DNA of 64,000 nt, taken from the NCBI RefSeq assembly GCF_004359215.1, contig NC_090619.1, positions 4,363,197-4,427,196 on the forward strand, written 5' to 3'. Shown piece by piece: positions 12,417-22,184 of the stretch (its first letter is position 1; the number at the start of each line of letters is the position of its first letter). The position numbers were made by a program, and so were the translations under genes. The stretch comes from Bremia lactucae (lineage: Eukaryota; Oomycota; Peronosporomycetes; Peronosporales; Peronosporaceae). Below the pieces are notes generated by a model that had not been told where the DNA came from, made no database searches, and saw only the letters and a program-made list of their open reading frames with translations.

Positions 12417-12689
12417 AATCGTTATTACAACGAGTGTCACTCGGTAGAGTACGTGCCGTTCCACTTTTTTCTGCGGAGTCGGGCTCAGAATAAATGTTTT
12501 TAACATTAGAGTTTATTAACTCAGACATACCGATGTCTAAAACACTGACATACTCATTCAATGATCCGCGCCAATAGCGCTTTTGTTGCCTAGCAAAGGT
12601 GGGTTCATGACTGTCCAAAACTTTGCTAGGAACATTGCGCGTGGCGCCTAAGGTCTTAGGCCTCCAATCGATCCATGGCTCATGGTGTT

Positions 12690-14131
12690 CTAACCAGGCC
12701 ATACTAAAGATGAGATCATATCATGAATCCAAATCAAGGATGAGACAGCGTTACATACTGTCAAAGTCGGGAGAAACTTTATACCTAAGTTCAATGGAAC
12801 TTTGGGAACAGTGACCCGAGTCCCAGTCGCTAAGCAAACAGTGATTGTATCACCTTCATGCGCTTTAAGCGCCTCAATGTATTGATGACTTCCTTCAAGG
12901 GAAAGGCGTCGAGCATAATTGCAAGACGCTCCTGAGTCAATTAAAATTGACCACGACTTATCAAAGCCCTTTACAGTCGCTTGAGCGACTAGCAAGCCAA
13001 GCTTGTACTCCGCCCAGTGCCATTAAGCACGAGCTAATTGGGGCTAGGTTCTGTTTATTCTCACCTCCTAGAGGTTTAACAGAGCCTAGGTCTTCCCCAG
13101 TAGGGCGCATCGTACCTACTGGGTATCCACGTTTTCCCGCACCGTACCAGATTTTAGGTATAGGTCGGAATTGGTGCTCTTTCAAGCTTTACGCGAATTT
13201 CGTAGGGGGGAGGCCGGACGTAAATGTTTCGTGCTTCCGCACATATAACATCTGCAGATGGTCTTATGGTGTTCCACAGCTTGAAAAGCCTCTTCTCCTT
13301 CCTCAACGAGGCTAAGATCCATGGGTTCCGGTCTATTAGACGGTACCCATGTGCTGAAGAGCTTGTTTGCCAATCAGGAGTGCTAACGCGAGCAGACTTA
13401 ACGTTATATTAAGCGCGTAGCGCTATGGCAAATGCTTCGAAAGTAGCAGGATTAGATCGGATTATCTCCTTCCGGGCAACGCCCTCATTGAGACCCCCAT
13501 AAAGATGGTTACTACAATTGCTTCTTGCACCGGGTCTTGATGCATAGTGCAATGAGAGTTCTCAACTTCTGGACAAAGTCCCCTAGGGTTCCTGTCGAGT
13601 CGCTAGGAGCCGTGCTCGCATGCGAAAAGCCTGATCAGGCGGTGCAAACATGCTGGTCATTTGCTGTTTTAGCGAATCCCATGAGGGAAAAGCGTCATAT
13701 ATGGACGTGCTGCACGATAGTGCCCGCTCCATGGCTCTACCTCCAAGTTTGGACATAGCCATGGCCACCTTTTGCCGTTATGTATGAACAAGGTGGAATC
13801 AATGGACATTTCCATCTGCTTAGATCAAAACGGGATATTTTCTCCCTCTTTTCCCACAAATGTCTTCACATTTACAGTTAGAGGGCACTCAGAGCCCTCG
13901 GCTCTGAGTCAGGTACAGAGATGTACCGGGTTGGCATGGATACCGCTAAGTGGATCTGTACCTGACCGAGCAGGGGGCTTCGTACCGCATGAAGGCTTCA
14001 AGCCTTGCATGCAGGACCTCTGGTCCCTGGGAGATTACAATTTTCACGTGCTCAAGCCCAAATAAGGTTTTGAGCTTGTCAAAAGCGGCGCGTTGCGCTT
14101 CTGACAATTCTGAAACCTCTTCTATTTTCAT
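12690..14131 (-). pseudogene. Gyp-B gag-protease (broken)
   Basis: The gag start (14131-13946) has ELSEAQRAAFDKLKTLFGL, matching the + copy at 37334. Capsid fragments follow (13768-13583, SWDSLKQQMTSMF), then a degenerate zinc knuckle near 13240 (CYMCGSTKH, whose fourth ligand is not clear). An aspartic protease is at 12995-12690 with the active-site motif LIDSGASCNY. Frameshifts separate the parts. In the family the protease cleaves the Gag-Pol polyprotein. Confidence 0.78.
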
Positions 14132-14185
14132 GAAGATTTAGTCTTGCAAAGACTCAGGCGTAGATTGACTACGAGTGCTACCAGC

Positions 14186-14663
14186 TGTAGCGGAGCTACC
14201 TCGCTCCTAAACTTTAGGGGAAGACTTTTAGACTCCGACAATCTCTCAGTTCTATAAAATTTTGGTTTTACAACTCAGGAAGTCGTACAAGCTATTAAAG
14301 CTTAATGAATTCTAATTCAAGGGATTCGGGGTTCGTAGAACCAAGTTGCAATTATTGCCCAAGAGTATAAACCTCAGAAAGACTTCTATCACTTACAGAT
14401 CAACGCGCAAGCCTTAGAAAGGCACTTAACGCGTTAAGATCAAAAGCGCAACTGCACTATATTTTATAATTTGATCTAAAACCTTACGCTAGCTAATTTC
14501 AAATAGATTTTGGCCACCAGATTTATATCTGGCGGCGACCACATTTGTTTCCCATAATAAATGGGATTTAAGTCACTATTTTAAAATTAGATAAAAGGGT
14601 ATTTTACCCATAAAGTTAATGTTCCACAACAACGGTTCTCTAACCGATGCGTGCCCCATTACA
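14186..14663 (-). repeat. Gyp-B LTR (5' LTR of the minus element)
   Basis: 478 bp, reverse orientation; ends read TGTAATGGGG and GCTACA on the minus strand. It matches the LTR at 10296-10781 in reverse complement. Confidence 0.82.
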
Positions 14664-15452
14664 CAATCCCTTTAATCACATAAAGTGTAATTCACGGGTT
14701 TGTGTAACATAGGACAACTTTTGCCCGTTACAAGTAAGCCTCGTGCAAAAAAGTAAGTTGGCCTATCAGCTTTAGGACAGGTTAAAAGCTCCTTTGGATA
14801 TCTTCAATCTGTTCTTTGTTTTGTTTAAGATGGAGTAATACTCATATTGAGATTGAGATTTTGAAACAATCGCCGTCTTGCAAAACAGAGCTAACTTTTC
14901 TACTAAAGATTTGCAGTCACAAAGCAACTTATTTCGTTGCTTTTCTGAACGGGACCTGGTCATTAAAAGTTGCGGTCGCTAAAATCAACACGCAGTATGT
15001 CAGCATGGAATCGTTTGTCTAGATGTCTCCGCTTACACAGCCGTGCTAATTTAATCGGAAACATCCTTCTATCGACGAAATTTTTAATATCGAATACATG
15101 CTCTCTATTTTTTTGCGTGTTGTTTAAGTTGAAACTTCAATTCAAAAATTAAAAGGGCGATAGCAAGGGTCGTGAAGACCGAAACAAAAAGGTACCGACA
15201 AATTCTATCGATACATTCACGGCGATATGATCTTGAAATACTCATTATAGTTTAAGTATACTAGCCATCAGAGATGAAACACCGTAAAGTTTAAGGATAA
15301 TAAGCACGGATGCCCGCCTTTTAAATATTACTGCAATTGCCATGTCCTGTTCAGATTACTTTTGCTGTTCAGCGCTGGTTTCCTGTGCAGATTCTAAAGT
15401 GGCTAAAGCAAGCGATTAATGCCACTCAATGCAAAAAATATGAGAACAAAGC
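14664..15452. other. Intergenic stretch, nothing recognised
   Basis: About 790 bases between the Gyp-B LTR and the secreted-gene island. Short frames only (under 70 codons) and no similarity to other parts of the window was noticed. Confidence 0.5.
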
Positions 15453-15565
15453 CAGGAGCGAACGACCAACCGTTCTCTAATGAGATTGGGGTACAATTTA
15501 TAATAATGTACAAAATACTATAGCAGGACAGCCTCTCGTCATTGTAGCTATCGACAAAGGCCATG

Positions 15566-15874
15566 TTAAACTGCTTGATTATCTTTCTGCATCTTCATAT
15601 ACGCGGCGTGCACTTTCCTCGCAAAGTGCTCTCTTTTTCGATCAAGGTTGGGAGTATCACTCGAGTACATGAATGGAGTTAAGATACCAATCCCAGTCGC
15701 CCGGTATGGTTCTCGACCTATTCCGCCGCTTCTCCTATCCTCGATTGTGTTCGCCATATTCGCATCCGTCCCTTGCTGTAAATTCTCGCCGTAATCCGTA
15801 CCTCGAATCGATTTGCCCTCCGAAATTGCGACTAACGCTGCGACGACGATCAATACGGAGCGAATTAGGTGCAT
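15566..15874 (-). CDS. Small secreted protein with EER-like motif (paralogue A, copy 1)
   Basis: A 102-residue protein. The ATG at 15874 is chosen because a clean signal peptide follows at once (hydrophobic LIRSVLIVVAALVAIS, cleavage expected near EGKS, residue ~20). The frame is open further upstream, but that would bury the signal. The mature part has DANMANTIEDRR where related B and C proteins have NANLPIEIEERR and DRNLSETFEERK. This resembles the place of a degenerate RXLR-dEER region of oomycete host-translocated effectors. The C-terminus has a conserved YRATGIGILTPFMYSS block and a charged helix ending MQKDNQAV. A candidate secreted effector; function unknown. Confidence 0.7.
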   Translation of the reverse strand: MHLIRSVLIVVAALVAISEGKSIRGTDYGENLQQGTDANMANTIEDRRSGGIGREPYRATGIGILTPFMYSSDTPNLDRKREHFARKVHAAYMKMQKDNQAV

Positions 15875-16022
15875 AGCTCTTCCACAGAATGCGGGGTATA
15901 GTTTAAATCGGCAAATGAAAGTCGTTCGAGGATGAGCCCTCGCTTCTATTAGCGTTAGGAGACAACTACTTTTTATAAAATTAACTTTGAGGAAGCGCAG
16001 GCCAAGATTAAACTCGGATCGG

Positions 16023-16070
16023 CGCGAGTGCGTGCTGGCTTTATACAATTACGTGCGACTCCGCAGTTGC
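16023..16070 (-). promoter_or_regulatory. Conserved upstream block of paralogue A
   Basis: Read towards the gene it contains GTATAAAGCCAGC and the GCACTCGCGCCGATCCGAG segment, about 150-200 bases before the ATG. The same GC-rich segment lies upstream of paralogue C (32838-32870). The TATAAA-like string could be a TATA element; this is an inference. Confidence 0.4.
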
Positions 16071-16789
16071 GCCGCCCTCCCCCTTTTGTACCTTTTACGA
16101 GCTTAACAGAAAAAAAAAACACAAGTCGAGCCTACTTTTGTGCAAGTGCTCGATTATTTTAGATCAGGGGTTTGAAGCGAGATAGGGCATGCTTTACAAA
16201 ATGACGACAAGTCTTGCAGGAAATTGGACTAGCCTTTTCTTTCTAGAGCTCTTGCAAAGAAATGCACAGACCGTAAAGACGACTATGAAACAAAGGAGAA
16301 AAGCGGCGGATAGAAAATGAATGTACCTTGGTTTGGAAGTGGCCACTTTGTTTCAACACAATTTCGAAATTAAAATGTTTTGCAGCAAAATGGTGGCGGC
16401 CAGCCTATTTGTAGTGCTTGTCCTTGTTTAGGTACAAAACGCGGATCACTTTAGCCTTTTGAGGCCAAATATCATCCGTCTTTTTAGAAAGGAAAATATG
16501 TGGAACCCAGTGAAAGCTTATAGGAATGGATTTAATCGACCAGTCTCGGACACGGGTAAACTACTTGCTAATCCACTGTATCATTGTAATACACAAGTCC
16601 CACCAATTACATAACGTGTGGTATGGTAAGCTTAAGGCCGAAATTATCTAGCTCAGCGATAAGTGTCATATCCGAGTAAAATTAATACAACTAATGCCAT
16701 CAAGTTCAACCGATATTAATAATATATATAGAAATATTATAGAGCCAGCCCTCATGGTCTCGGCATTGCAGCTATCGGCGAAGGATTTA

Positions 16790-17128
16790 TTAGGCTGCTT
16801 GATTATCTTTCTTCATCTTCACATACTTGGCGAACATATGCCTATAAAACCGATCTCTTTCTCGATCAAGGTGGGGAGTTTCACTCGAATACATGAATGG
16901 AGTAAACATCCCAATACCATTCGCCCGGTATGCCTCTCTGCCTCCTCTGGTGCCTCTTCCTTTGCCGCCTCCACCCCCGCGCCCGCGCCTTTCCTCGATT
17001 TCGATCGGCAGATTTGCATTCGTCGCTTGTTGCGAACTCTCGTCGAGATCTGTACCTTTAAACGATTTGCAATCCGCAATAGCGACGAACGCTGCTGCGA
17101 CGAACAGTACGGTGCGAATTAGGTGCAT
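16790..17128 (-). CDS. Small secreted Gly-rich protein with EER motif (paralogue B, copy 1)
   Basis: A 112-residue protein. I start at the ATG at 17128 (MHLIRTVLFVAAAFVAIADC), which gives a typical signal peptide; the longer frame to 17212 adds a basic leader in front of it. After cleavage comes an acidic stretch, IEIEERRGRGGGGGKGRG (EER plus a Gly/Arg run), then the family block YRANGIGMFTPFMYSS and a basic helical tail ending KDNQAA. It shares this layout with paralogues A and C. No RXLR string is present; the matching position reads NANL. Probably a secreted effector-like protein of unknown role. Confidence 0.7.
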   Translation of the reverse strand: MHLIRTVLFVAAAFVAIADCKSFKGTDLDESSQQATNANLPIEIEERRGRGGGGGKGRGTRGGREAYRANGIGMFTPFMYSSETPHLDRERDRFYRHMFAKYVKMKKDNQAA

Positions 17129-17594
17129 CGCTCTTCCCCAGAATGCGGGCTGGAGTTCAAATCGGCGAATGAAAGCACTTCGAGGATGAGTTCTTTCTTG
17201 TCGTCGCAACACATGTGACTGCCATAGGGTAAGGAGGAGATTACTTCCTAACCAAGATACAGTCGTTTTCTATCGGCCGCTTGTCTCGTTTGTTTCATAT
17301 CAATTCACCGTCGTCCTTAATGGTCTGTGCTAAGAGAAAGAACTCTTTATAAAAATGACGAGTCAACATCTTGTGCATGGTAAATAAAACTTATCTCGCT
17401 ATAAGCTCCCAAAATAATCGAGTACTAGACATGATTTGCACAAAAGTCGAGTCCTCGTTGCTCGAGCTCGAAGAAGGCCCAAGAGCGGTAGAGCAGCAGG
17501 CATTGGAGTGAAGATCCGGGTTGCACGGAACTGTATAAAGCCGGCTCTTCCTTAAATTTGATCCGGAAAGAGTGCACCATTATAGTAGCGCCAG

Positions 17595-18126
17595 TGTAAC
17601 GGGGTGTGCCGTTACATAAGTATCATCTCATAAGGATAACAATTAATTTCTCCTAGAAGAGAAAATAAAAAAAGAAGTACAAAATTAATATCTATATGAA
17701 TTTTCACTTAATAGTTCCAATGTTTCCATATTGGATTTCATTTATGCAATAAGACGTATCGTTACATGAAATTAACACTTAAAGGTTGTTGATTAATATA
17801 TTATTTAAATGGTAGATAATATTTAGAGAATATTACTTTACATGGTATATTCTAAAAGCTTATTGATTGATAGACCATAATGTCTACTTCTCCGCGGTCC
17901 AGTCAGCGCTGGACGCGCGCAAAGAGAAAGATAGATAACGACTTTTAATACATGTTTTATATTAGTTTATTATTAAGTTAGTATTAAGTAGATAGACAGA
18001 AGAACTTAATTATATTTATACAGTTTTTAATTAATCCTCTTTAAAGCAGGTGTTTCAAAGAGAGTCTTCCTCTGCACGTACTAGTGCACTTTAAGTGACG
18101 TGAGGCACCGCTCGCACTGAGGCAGT
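17595..18126 (+). repeat. Gyp-A LTR, cut by the N
   Basis: Starts TGTAACGGGGTGTGCCGTTA and is collinear with 20274-20805, but the last ~49 bases of the LTR are missing because the sequence breaks at 18127. Confidence 0.85.
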
Positions 18127-18127
18127 N
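18127..18127. other. Single unknown base at a repeat junction
   Basis: One n between ...GAGGCAGT and CAGGAGCGAAC. The sequence to its right restarts the block that began at 15453. This looks like a scaffold join rather than a single uncertain base. Confidence 0.75.
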
Positions 18128-18240
18128 CAGGAGCGAACGACCAACCGTTCTCTAATGAGATTGGGGTACAATTTATAATAATGTACAAAATACTATAGCA
18201 GGACAGCCTCTCGTCATTGTAGCTATCGACAAAGGCCATG

Positions 18241-18549
18241 TTAAACTGCTTGATTATCTTTCTGCATCTTCATATACGCGGCGTGCACTTTCCTCGCAAA
18301 GTGCTCTCTTTTTCGATCAAGGTTGGGAGTATCACTCGAGTACATGAATGGAGTTAAGATACCAATCCCAGTCGCCCGGTATGGTTCTCGACCTATTCCG
18401 CCGCTTCTCCTATCCTCGATTGTGTTCGCCATATTCGCATCCGTCCCTTGCTGTAAATTCTCGCCGTAATCCGTACCTCGAATCGATTTGCCCTCCGAAA
18501 TTGCGACTAACGCTGCGACGACGATCAATACGGAGCGAATTAGGTGCAT
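18241..18549 (-). CDS. Small secreted protein with EER-like motif (paralogue A, copy 2)
   Basis: The encoded 102 residues are identical to the copy at 15566-15874. The upstream flank differs by small indels, and these close the frame just before the ATG, which supports that start. If the two blocks are alleles rather than a tandem duplication, this is the same gene seen twice. Confidence 0.7.
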   Translation of the reverse strand: MHLIRSVLIVVAALVAISEGKSIRGTDYGENLQQGTDANMANTIEDRRSGGIGREPYRATGIGILTPFMYSSDTPNLDRKREHFARKVHAAYMKMQKDNQAV

Positions 18550-19462
18550 AGCTCTTCCACAGAATGCGGGCTAGAGTTTAAATCAGCAAATGAAAGTCGT
18601 TCGAGATGAGCCCTCGCTTCTATTAGCGTTAGAAGACAACTACTTTTTTATTAAATTAACTTTGAGGAAGCGCAGGCCAAGATTAAACTCGGATCGGCGC
18701 GAGTGCGTGCTGGCTTTATACAATTACGTGCGACTCCGCAGTTGCGCCGCCCTCCCCCTTTTGTACCTTTTACGAGCTTAACAGAAAAAAAAAACACAAG
18801 TCGAGCCTACTTTTGTGCAAGTGCTCGATTATTTTAGATCAGGGGTTTGGAGCGAGATAGGGCATGCTTTACAAAATGACGACAAGTCTTGCAGGAAATT
18901 GGACTAGCCTTTTCTTTCTAGAGCTCTTGCAAAGAAATGCACAGACCGTAAAGACGACTATGAAACAAAGGAAAAAAGCGGCGGATAGAAAATGAATGTA
19001 CCTTGGTTTGGAAGTGGCCAATTGTTTCAACACAATTTCGAATTAAAATGTTTTGCAGCAAAATGGTGGCGGCCAGCCTATTTGTAGTGCTTGTCCTTGT
19101 TTAGGTACAAAACGCGGATCACTTTAGCCTTTTGAGGCTAAATATCATCCGTCTTTTTAGAAAGGAAAATATGTGGAACCCAGTGAAAGTTTATAGGAAT
19201 GGATTTTATCGACCAGTCTCGGACACGGGTGAACTACTTGCTAATCCACTGTATCATTGTAATACACAAGTCCCACCAATTACATAACGTGTGGTATGGT
19301 AAGCTTAAGGCCGAAATTATCTAGCTCAGCGATAAGTGTCATATCCGAGTAAAATTAATACAACTAATGCCATCAAGTTCAACCGATATTAATAATATAT
19401 ATAGAAATATTATAGAGCCAGCCCTCATGGTCTCGGCATTGCAGCTATCGGCGAAGGAATTA

Positions 19463-19807
19463 TTAGGCTGCTTGATTATCTTTCTTCATCTTTATATACT
19501 TGGCGAACATATGCCTATAAAACCGATCTCTTTCTCGATCAAGGTGGGGAGTTTCACTCGAATACATGAATGGAGTAAACATCCCAATACCATTCGCCCG
19601 GTATGCCTCTCCGCCTCCTCTGGTGCCTCTGCCTCTTCCTTTGCCGCCTCCACCCCCGCGCCCGCGCCTTTCCTCGATTTCGTTCGGCAGATTTGCATTC
19701 GTCGCTTGTTGCGAACTCTCGTCGAGATCTGTACCTTTAAACGATTTGCAATCCGCAATAGCGACGAACGCTGCTGCGACGAACAGTACGGTGCGAATTA
19801 GGTGCAT
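19463..19807 (-). CDS. Small secreted Gly-rich protein with EER motif (paralogue B, copy 2)
   Basis: A 114-residue version of the gene at 16790-17128. The differences are small: NLPNEIEERR instead of NLPIEIEERR, two extra residues in the Gly/Arg run (KGRGRGTRGGG) and a Val-to-Ile change near the end (AKYIKMKKDNQAA). The signal peptide is unchanged. The length change in the Gly/Arg run is a typical slippage difference between alleles or recent paralogues. Start chosen at the signal-peptide ATG. Confidence 0.7.
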   Translation of the reverse strand: MHLIRTVLFVAAAFVAIADCKSFKGTDLDESSQQATNANLPNEIEERRGRGGGGGKGRGRGTRGGGEAYRANGIGMFTPFMYSSETPHLDRERDRFYRHMFAKYIKMKKDNQAA

Positions 19808-20273
19808 CGCTCTTCCCCAGAATGCGGGCTGGAGTTCAAATCGGCGAATGAAAGCCCTTCGAGGATGAGTTCTTTCTTGTCGTCGCAACACATGTGACTG
19901 CCATAGGGTAAGGAGGAGATTACTTCCTAAATAAGATACAGTCGTTTTCTATCGGCCGCTTGTCTCGTTTGTTTCATATCAATTCACCGTCGTCCTTTAC
20001 GGTCTGTGCTAAGAGAAAGAACTCTTTATAAAAATGACGAGTCAACATCTTGTGTATGGTAAATAAAACTTATCTCGCTATAAGCTCCCAAAATAATCGA
20101 GTACTAGACATGATTTGCACAAAAGTCGAGTCCTCGTTGCTCGAGCTCGAAGAAGGCCCAAGAGCGGTAGAGCAGCAGGCATTGGAGTGAAGATCCGGGT
20201 TGCACGGAACTGTATAAAGCCGGCTCTTCCTTAAATTTGATCCGGAAAGAGTGCACCATTATAGTAGCGCCAG

Positions 20274-20854
20274 TGTAACGGGGTGTGCCGTTACATAAGT
20301 ATCATCTCATAGGGATAACAATTAATTTCTCCAAGAAGAGAAAATAAAAAAAGAAGTACAAAATTAATATCTATATGAATTTTCACTTAATAGTTCCAAT
20401 GTTTCCATATTGGATTTCATTTATGCAATTAGACGTATCGTTACATGAAATTAACACTTAAAGGTTGTTGATTAATATATTATTTAAATGGTAAATAATA
20501 TTTAGAGAATATTACTTTACATGGTATATTCTAAAAGCTTATTGATTGATAGACCATAATGTCTACTTCTCCGCGGTCCAGTCAGCGCTGGACGCGCGCA
20601 AAGAGAAAGATAGATAACGACTTTTAATACATGTTTTATATTAGTTTATTATTAAGTTAGTATTAAGTAGATAGACAGAAGAACTTAATTATATTTATAC
20701 AGTTTTTAATTAATCCTCTTTAAAGCAGGTGTTTCAAAGAGAGTCTTCCTCTGCACGTACTAGTGCACTTTAAGTGACGTGAGGCACCGCTCGCACTGAG
20801 GCAGTACGAAGTGGACTTGTACTGAAGCAGTACAAGTCGGCAGTGCCCGTTACA
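20274..20854 (+). repeat. Gyp-A 5' LTR
   Basis: 581 bp bounded by TGTAAC and GTTACA, a perfect terminal inverted hexamer. It contains the TCCAGTCAGCGCTGGA palindrome near 20577, which is kept in the 3' LTR at ~28100. Confidence 0.88.
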
Positions 20855-20856
20855 CC

Positions 20857-20876
20857 TGGTAGCTATTTGTAGTCCG
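20857..20876 (+). promoter_or_regulatory. Primer-binding-like site of Gyp-A
   Basis: TGGTAGCTATTTGTAGTCCG lies two bases after the LTR end. A site starting TGG is expected to pair with the 3' CCA end of a tRNA. The sister element has TGGTAGCAGTTCGTAGTCCG at 44603. The priming tRNA is not identified. Confidence 0.6.
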
Positions 20877-20985
20877 TCCAAAGATCACAGTTATATCGTC
20901 TAAAAAAGACATGTCATATGATAATGGAAATACGCATCACTTTGTGCGTGATAGTGACCCCTTTCTGAAAGACATATAGAAAGGA

Positions 20986-22173
20986 GTGCGGTCGAATGAA
21001 TATGTTCCTTCCGTTGCAAATGATGCCATCCTGGCCATGCTGTCTGGTTCAGACAGAGATGCCCTCCGTTCAGTAATTGCCAAGTTCATACAACATGAAA
21101 ATAACGAGGCTAAGGAGAAGGTAGCCTTGCTTAGTAAGCAAGGCTCTCAACAGGCAGAACTGCTGAGGTCACAGCAGGTACAGACTTCTGTACCTGGGAT
21201 GACGCAAACGCGTCGTCCGGAAACCCTAAAGAATGACATCTCTTAGTATAGGGGAGTCGAAGAAGACTTTCTTAAGATGGAGTTTCTTCGACTCCCCTAC
21301 ACTTAATATACTGGATTGTCGAGTTGGGCTATGCCATAAGGGCTCATCACATTGTCGACGAGCAAATGCAAGTCGCATTTGCTCAGTCAAATTTGGCAGG
21401 TCGTGCCAAAACTTGGGCACTAGGCTTTAAGTTGCGCGACCCATATGTCTTTGGGTCGCTAGTGGCTCTTAAAGCCCGGCTCGTACAGACGTTTGAACCG
21501 GCTATGGCTAAGTTTAGAGCTCGATCAGAGCTACTGAAGTCCAAGCAAGGCAAGCGTGATATTCACAGTTATGCCCAGCACATACGATTCTTAGCGAGTT
21601 GTATCACAAACAACCCAATTCATCATCACACGTTGATTACGGTGTTCATGCAAGATCTTACGGATTGTCCCTCAAAGACTCACCTGTTTCCACTGGGAAC
21701 TGGATACGCTTGAAGAAGCAATATCCGTTGCGGAACAGGAGGACTTTAGCTTGAGACAGGCTCAAGCTAGTTCGTCATCGTATCGTCCTCCAAGACGACA
21801 CGAACTGGGAGGTCCAGAACCTATGGACCTCGCTTTTGTCGAAAGCGATAAACCTCGCTTCTCGAACAACAAGCGATTGCAGAAATTCAATCGCTATCAA
21901 AAGTTAGGACACTACGCTCATGAGTGTAGTGCCCCACGCTTAGCACGGAAAGGTGATGAACGTAATCGTGGACCGTATGCTAAAAAGGGCAACGGTCGCG
22001 GGTCCGACGTTGTTGCAAAATCGCAACAGCGAGGCGGACCGCCTAAGAAACAATCGGGGTCGGTAGGGGCGCAACGCCCTACTGACCCAGCAACCTCAAG
22101 AGAATTTGCAAATCTCTTGACAAAAGTTGCTCCAGACACACAATCATTATGTTATTCTGCACCTGGTGAGTAG
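20986..22173 (+). pseudogene. Gyp-A gag (broken)
   Basis: Three pieces in different frames: an N-terminal helical part (20986-21246, no ATG), a capsid part (21324-21713, with FAQSNLAGRAKTWALGF and LVQTFEP) and a nucleocapsid part (21751-22173). The nucleocapsid reads NRYQKLGHYAHEC: it keeps the His and last Cys of a CCHC knuckle but has lost the first two Cys. Gag packages element RNA into particles; this copy cannot. Confidence 0.8.
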
Positions 22174-22184
22174 GTATCCCTCGT

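Larger units (their letters stand above)
12417..14663 (-). mobile_element. Gyp-B retrotransposon, 5' half, minus strand (LTR, gag, protease)
   Basis: Read leftwards: LTR 14663-14186, primer-binding-like TGGTAGCACTCGTAGTCAAT just inside it, gag from an ATG at 14131, protease near 12995-12690, then truncation at ~12417 against Gyp-C. RT and everything downstream are missing. Confidence 0.8.
15453..18126. repeat. Secreted-gene block, copy 1
   Basis: Matches 18128-20805 with only scattered base changes and small indels. It holds two minus-strand secreted-protein genes and most of a Gyp-A LTR. It ends inside that LTR exactly at an N (18127), and copy 2 starts right after the N. Confidence 0.9.
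18128..20805. repeat. Secreted-gene block, copy 2
   Basis: Second copy of 15453-18126 (offset 2675-2679 through small indels). Here the LTR runs on intact into a Gyp-A element. Confidence 0.9.

Noticed and set aside
15566..16048. 160-residue version of secreted protein A
   Set aside because: The extra N-terminus precedes a perfect signal peptide, and the same extension is closed by indels in the second copy.
16819..17079. Frames overlapping the secreted Gly-rich genes (also 16893-17189, 19492-19758, 32410-32724, 32462-32683)
   Set aside because: Shadow frames created by the Gly/Pro-coding GC-rich repeats; they have no signal peptide or independent support.
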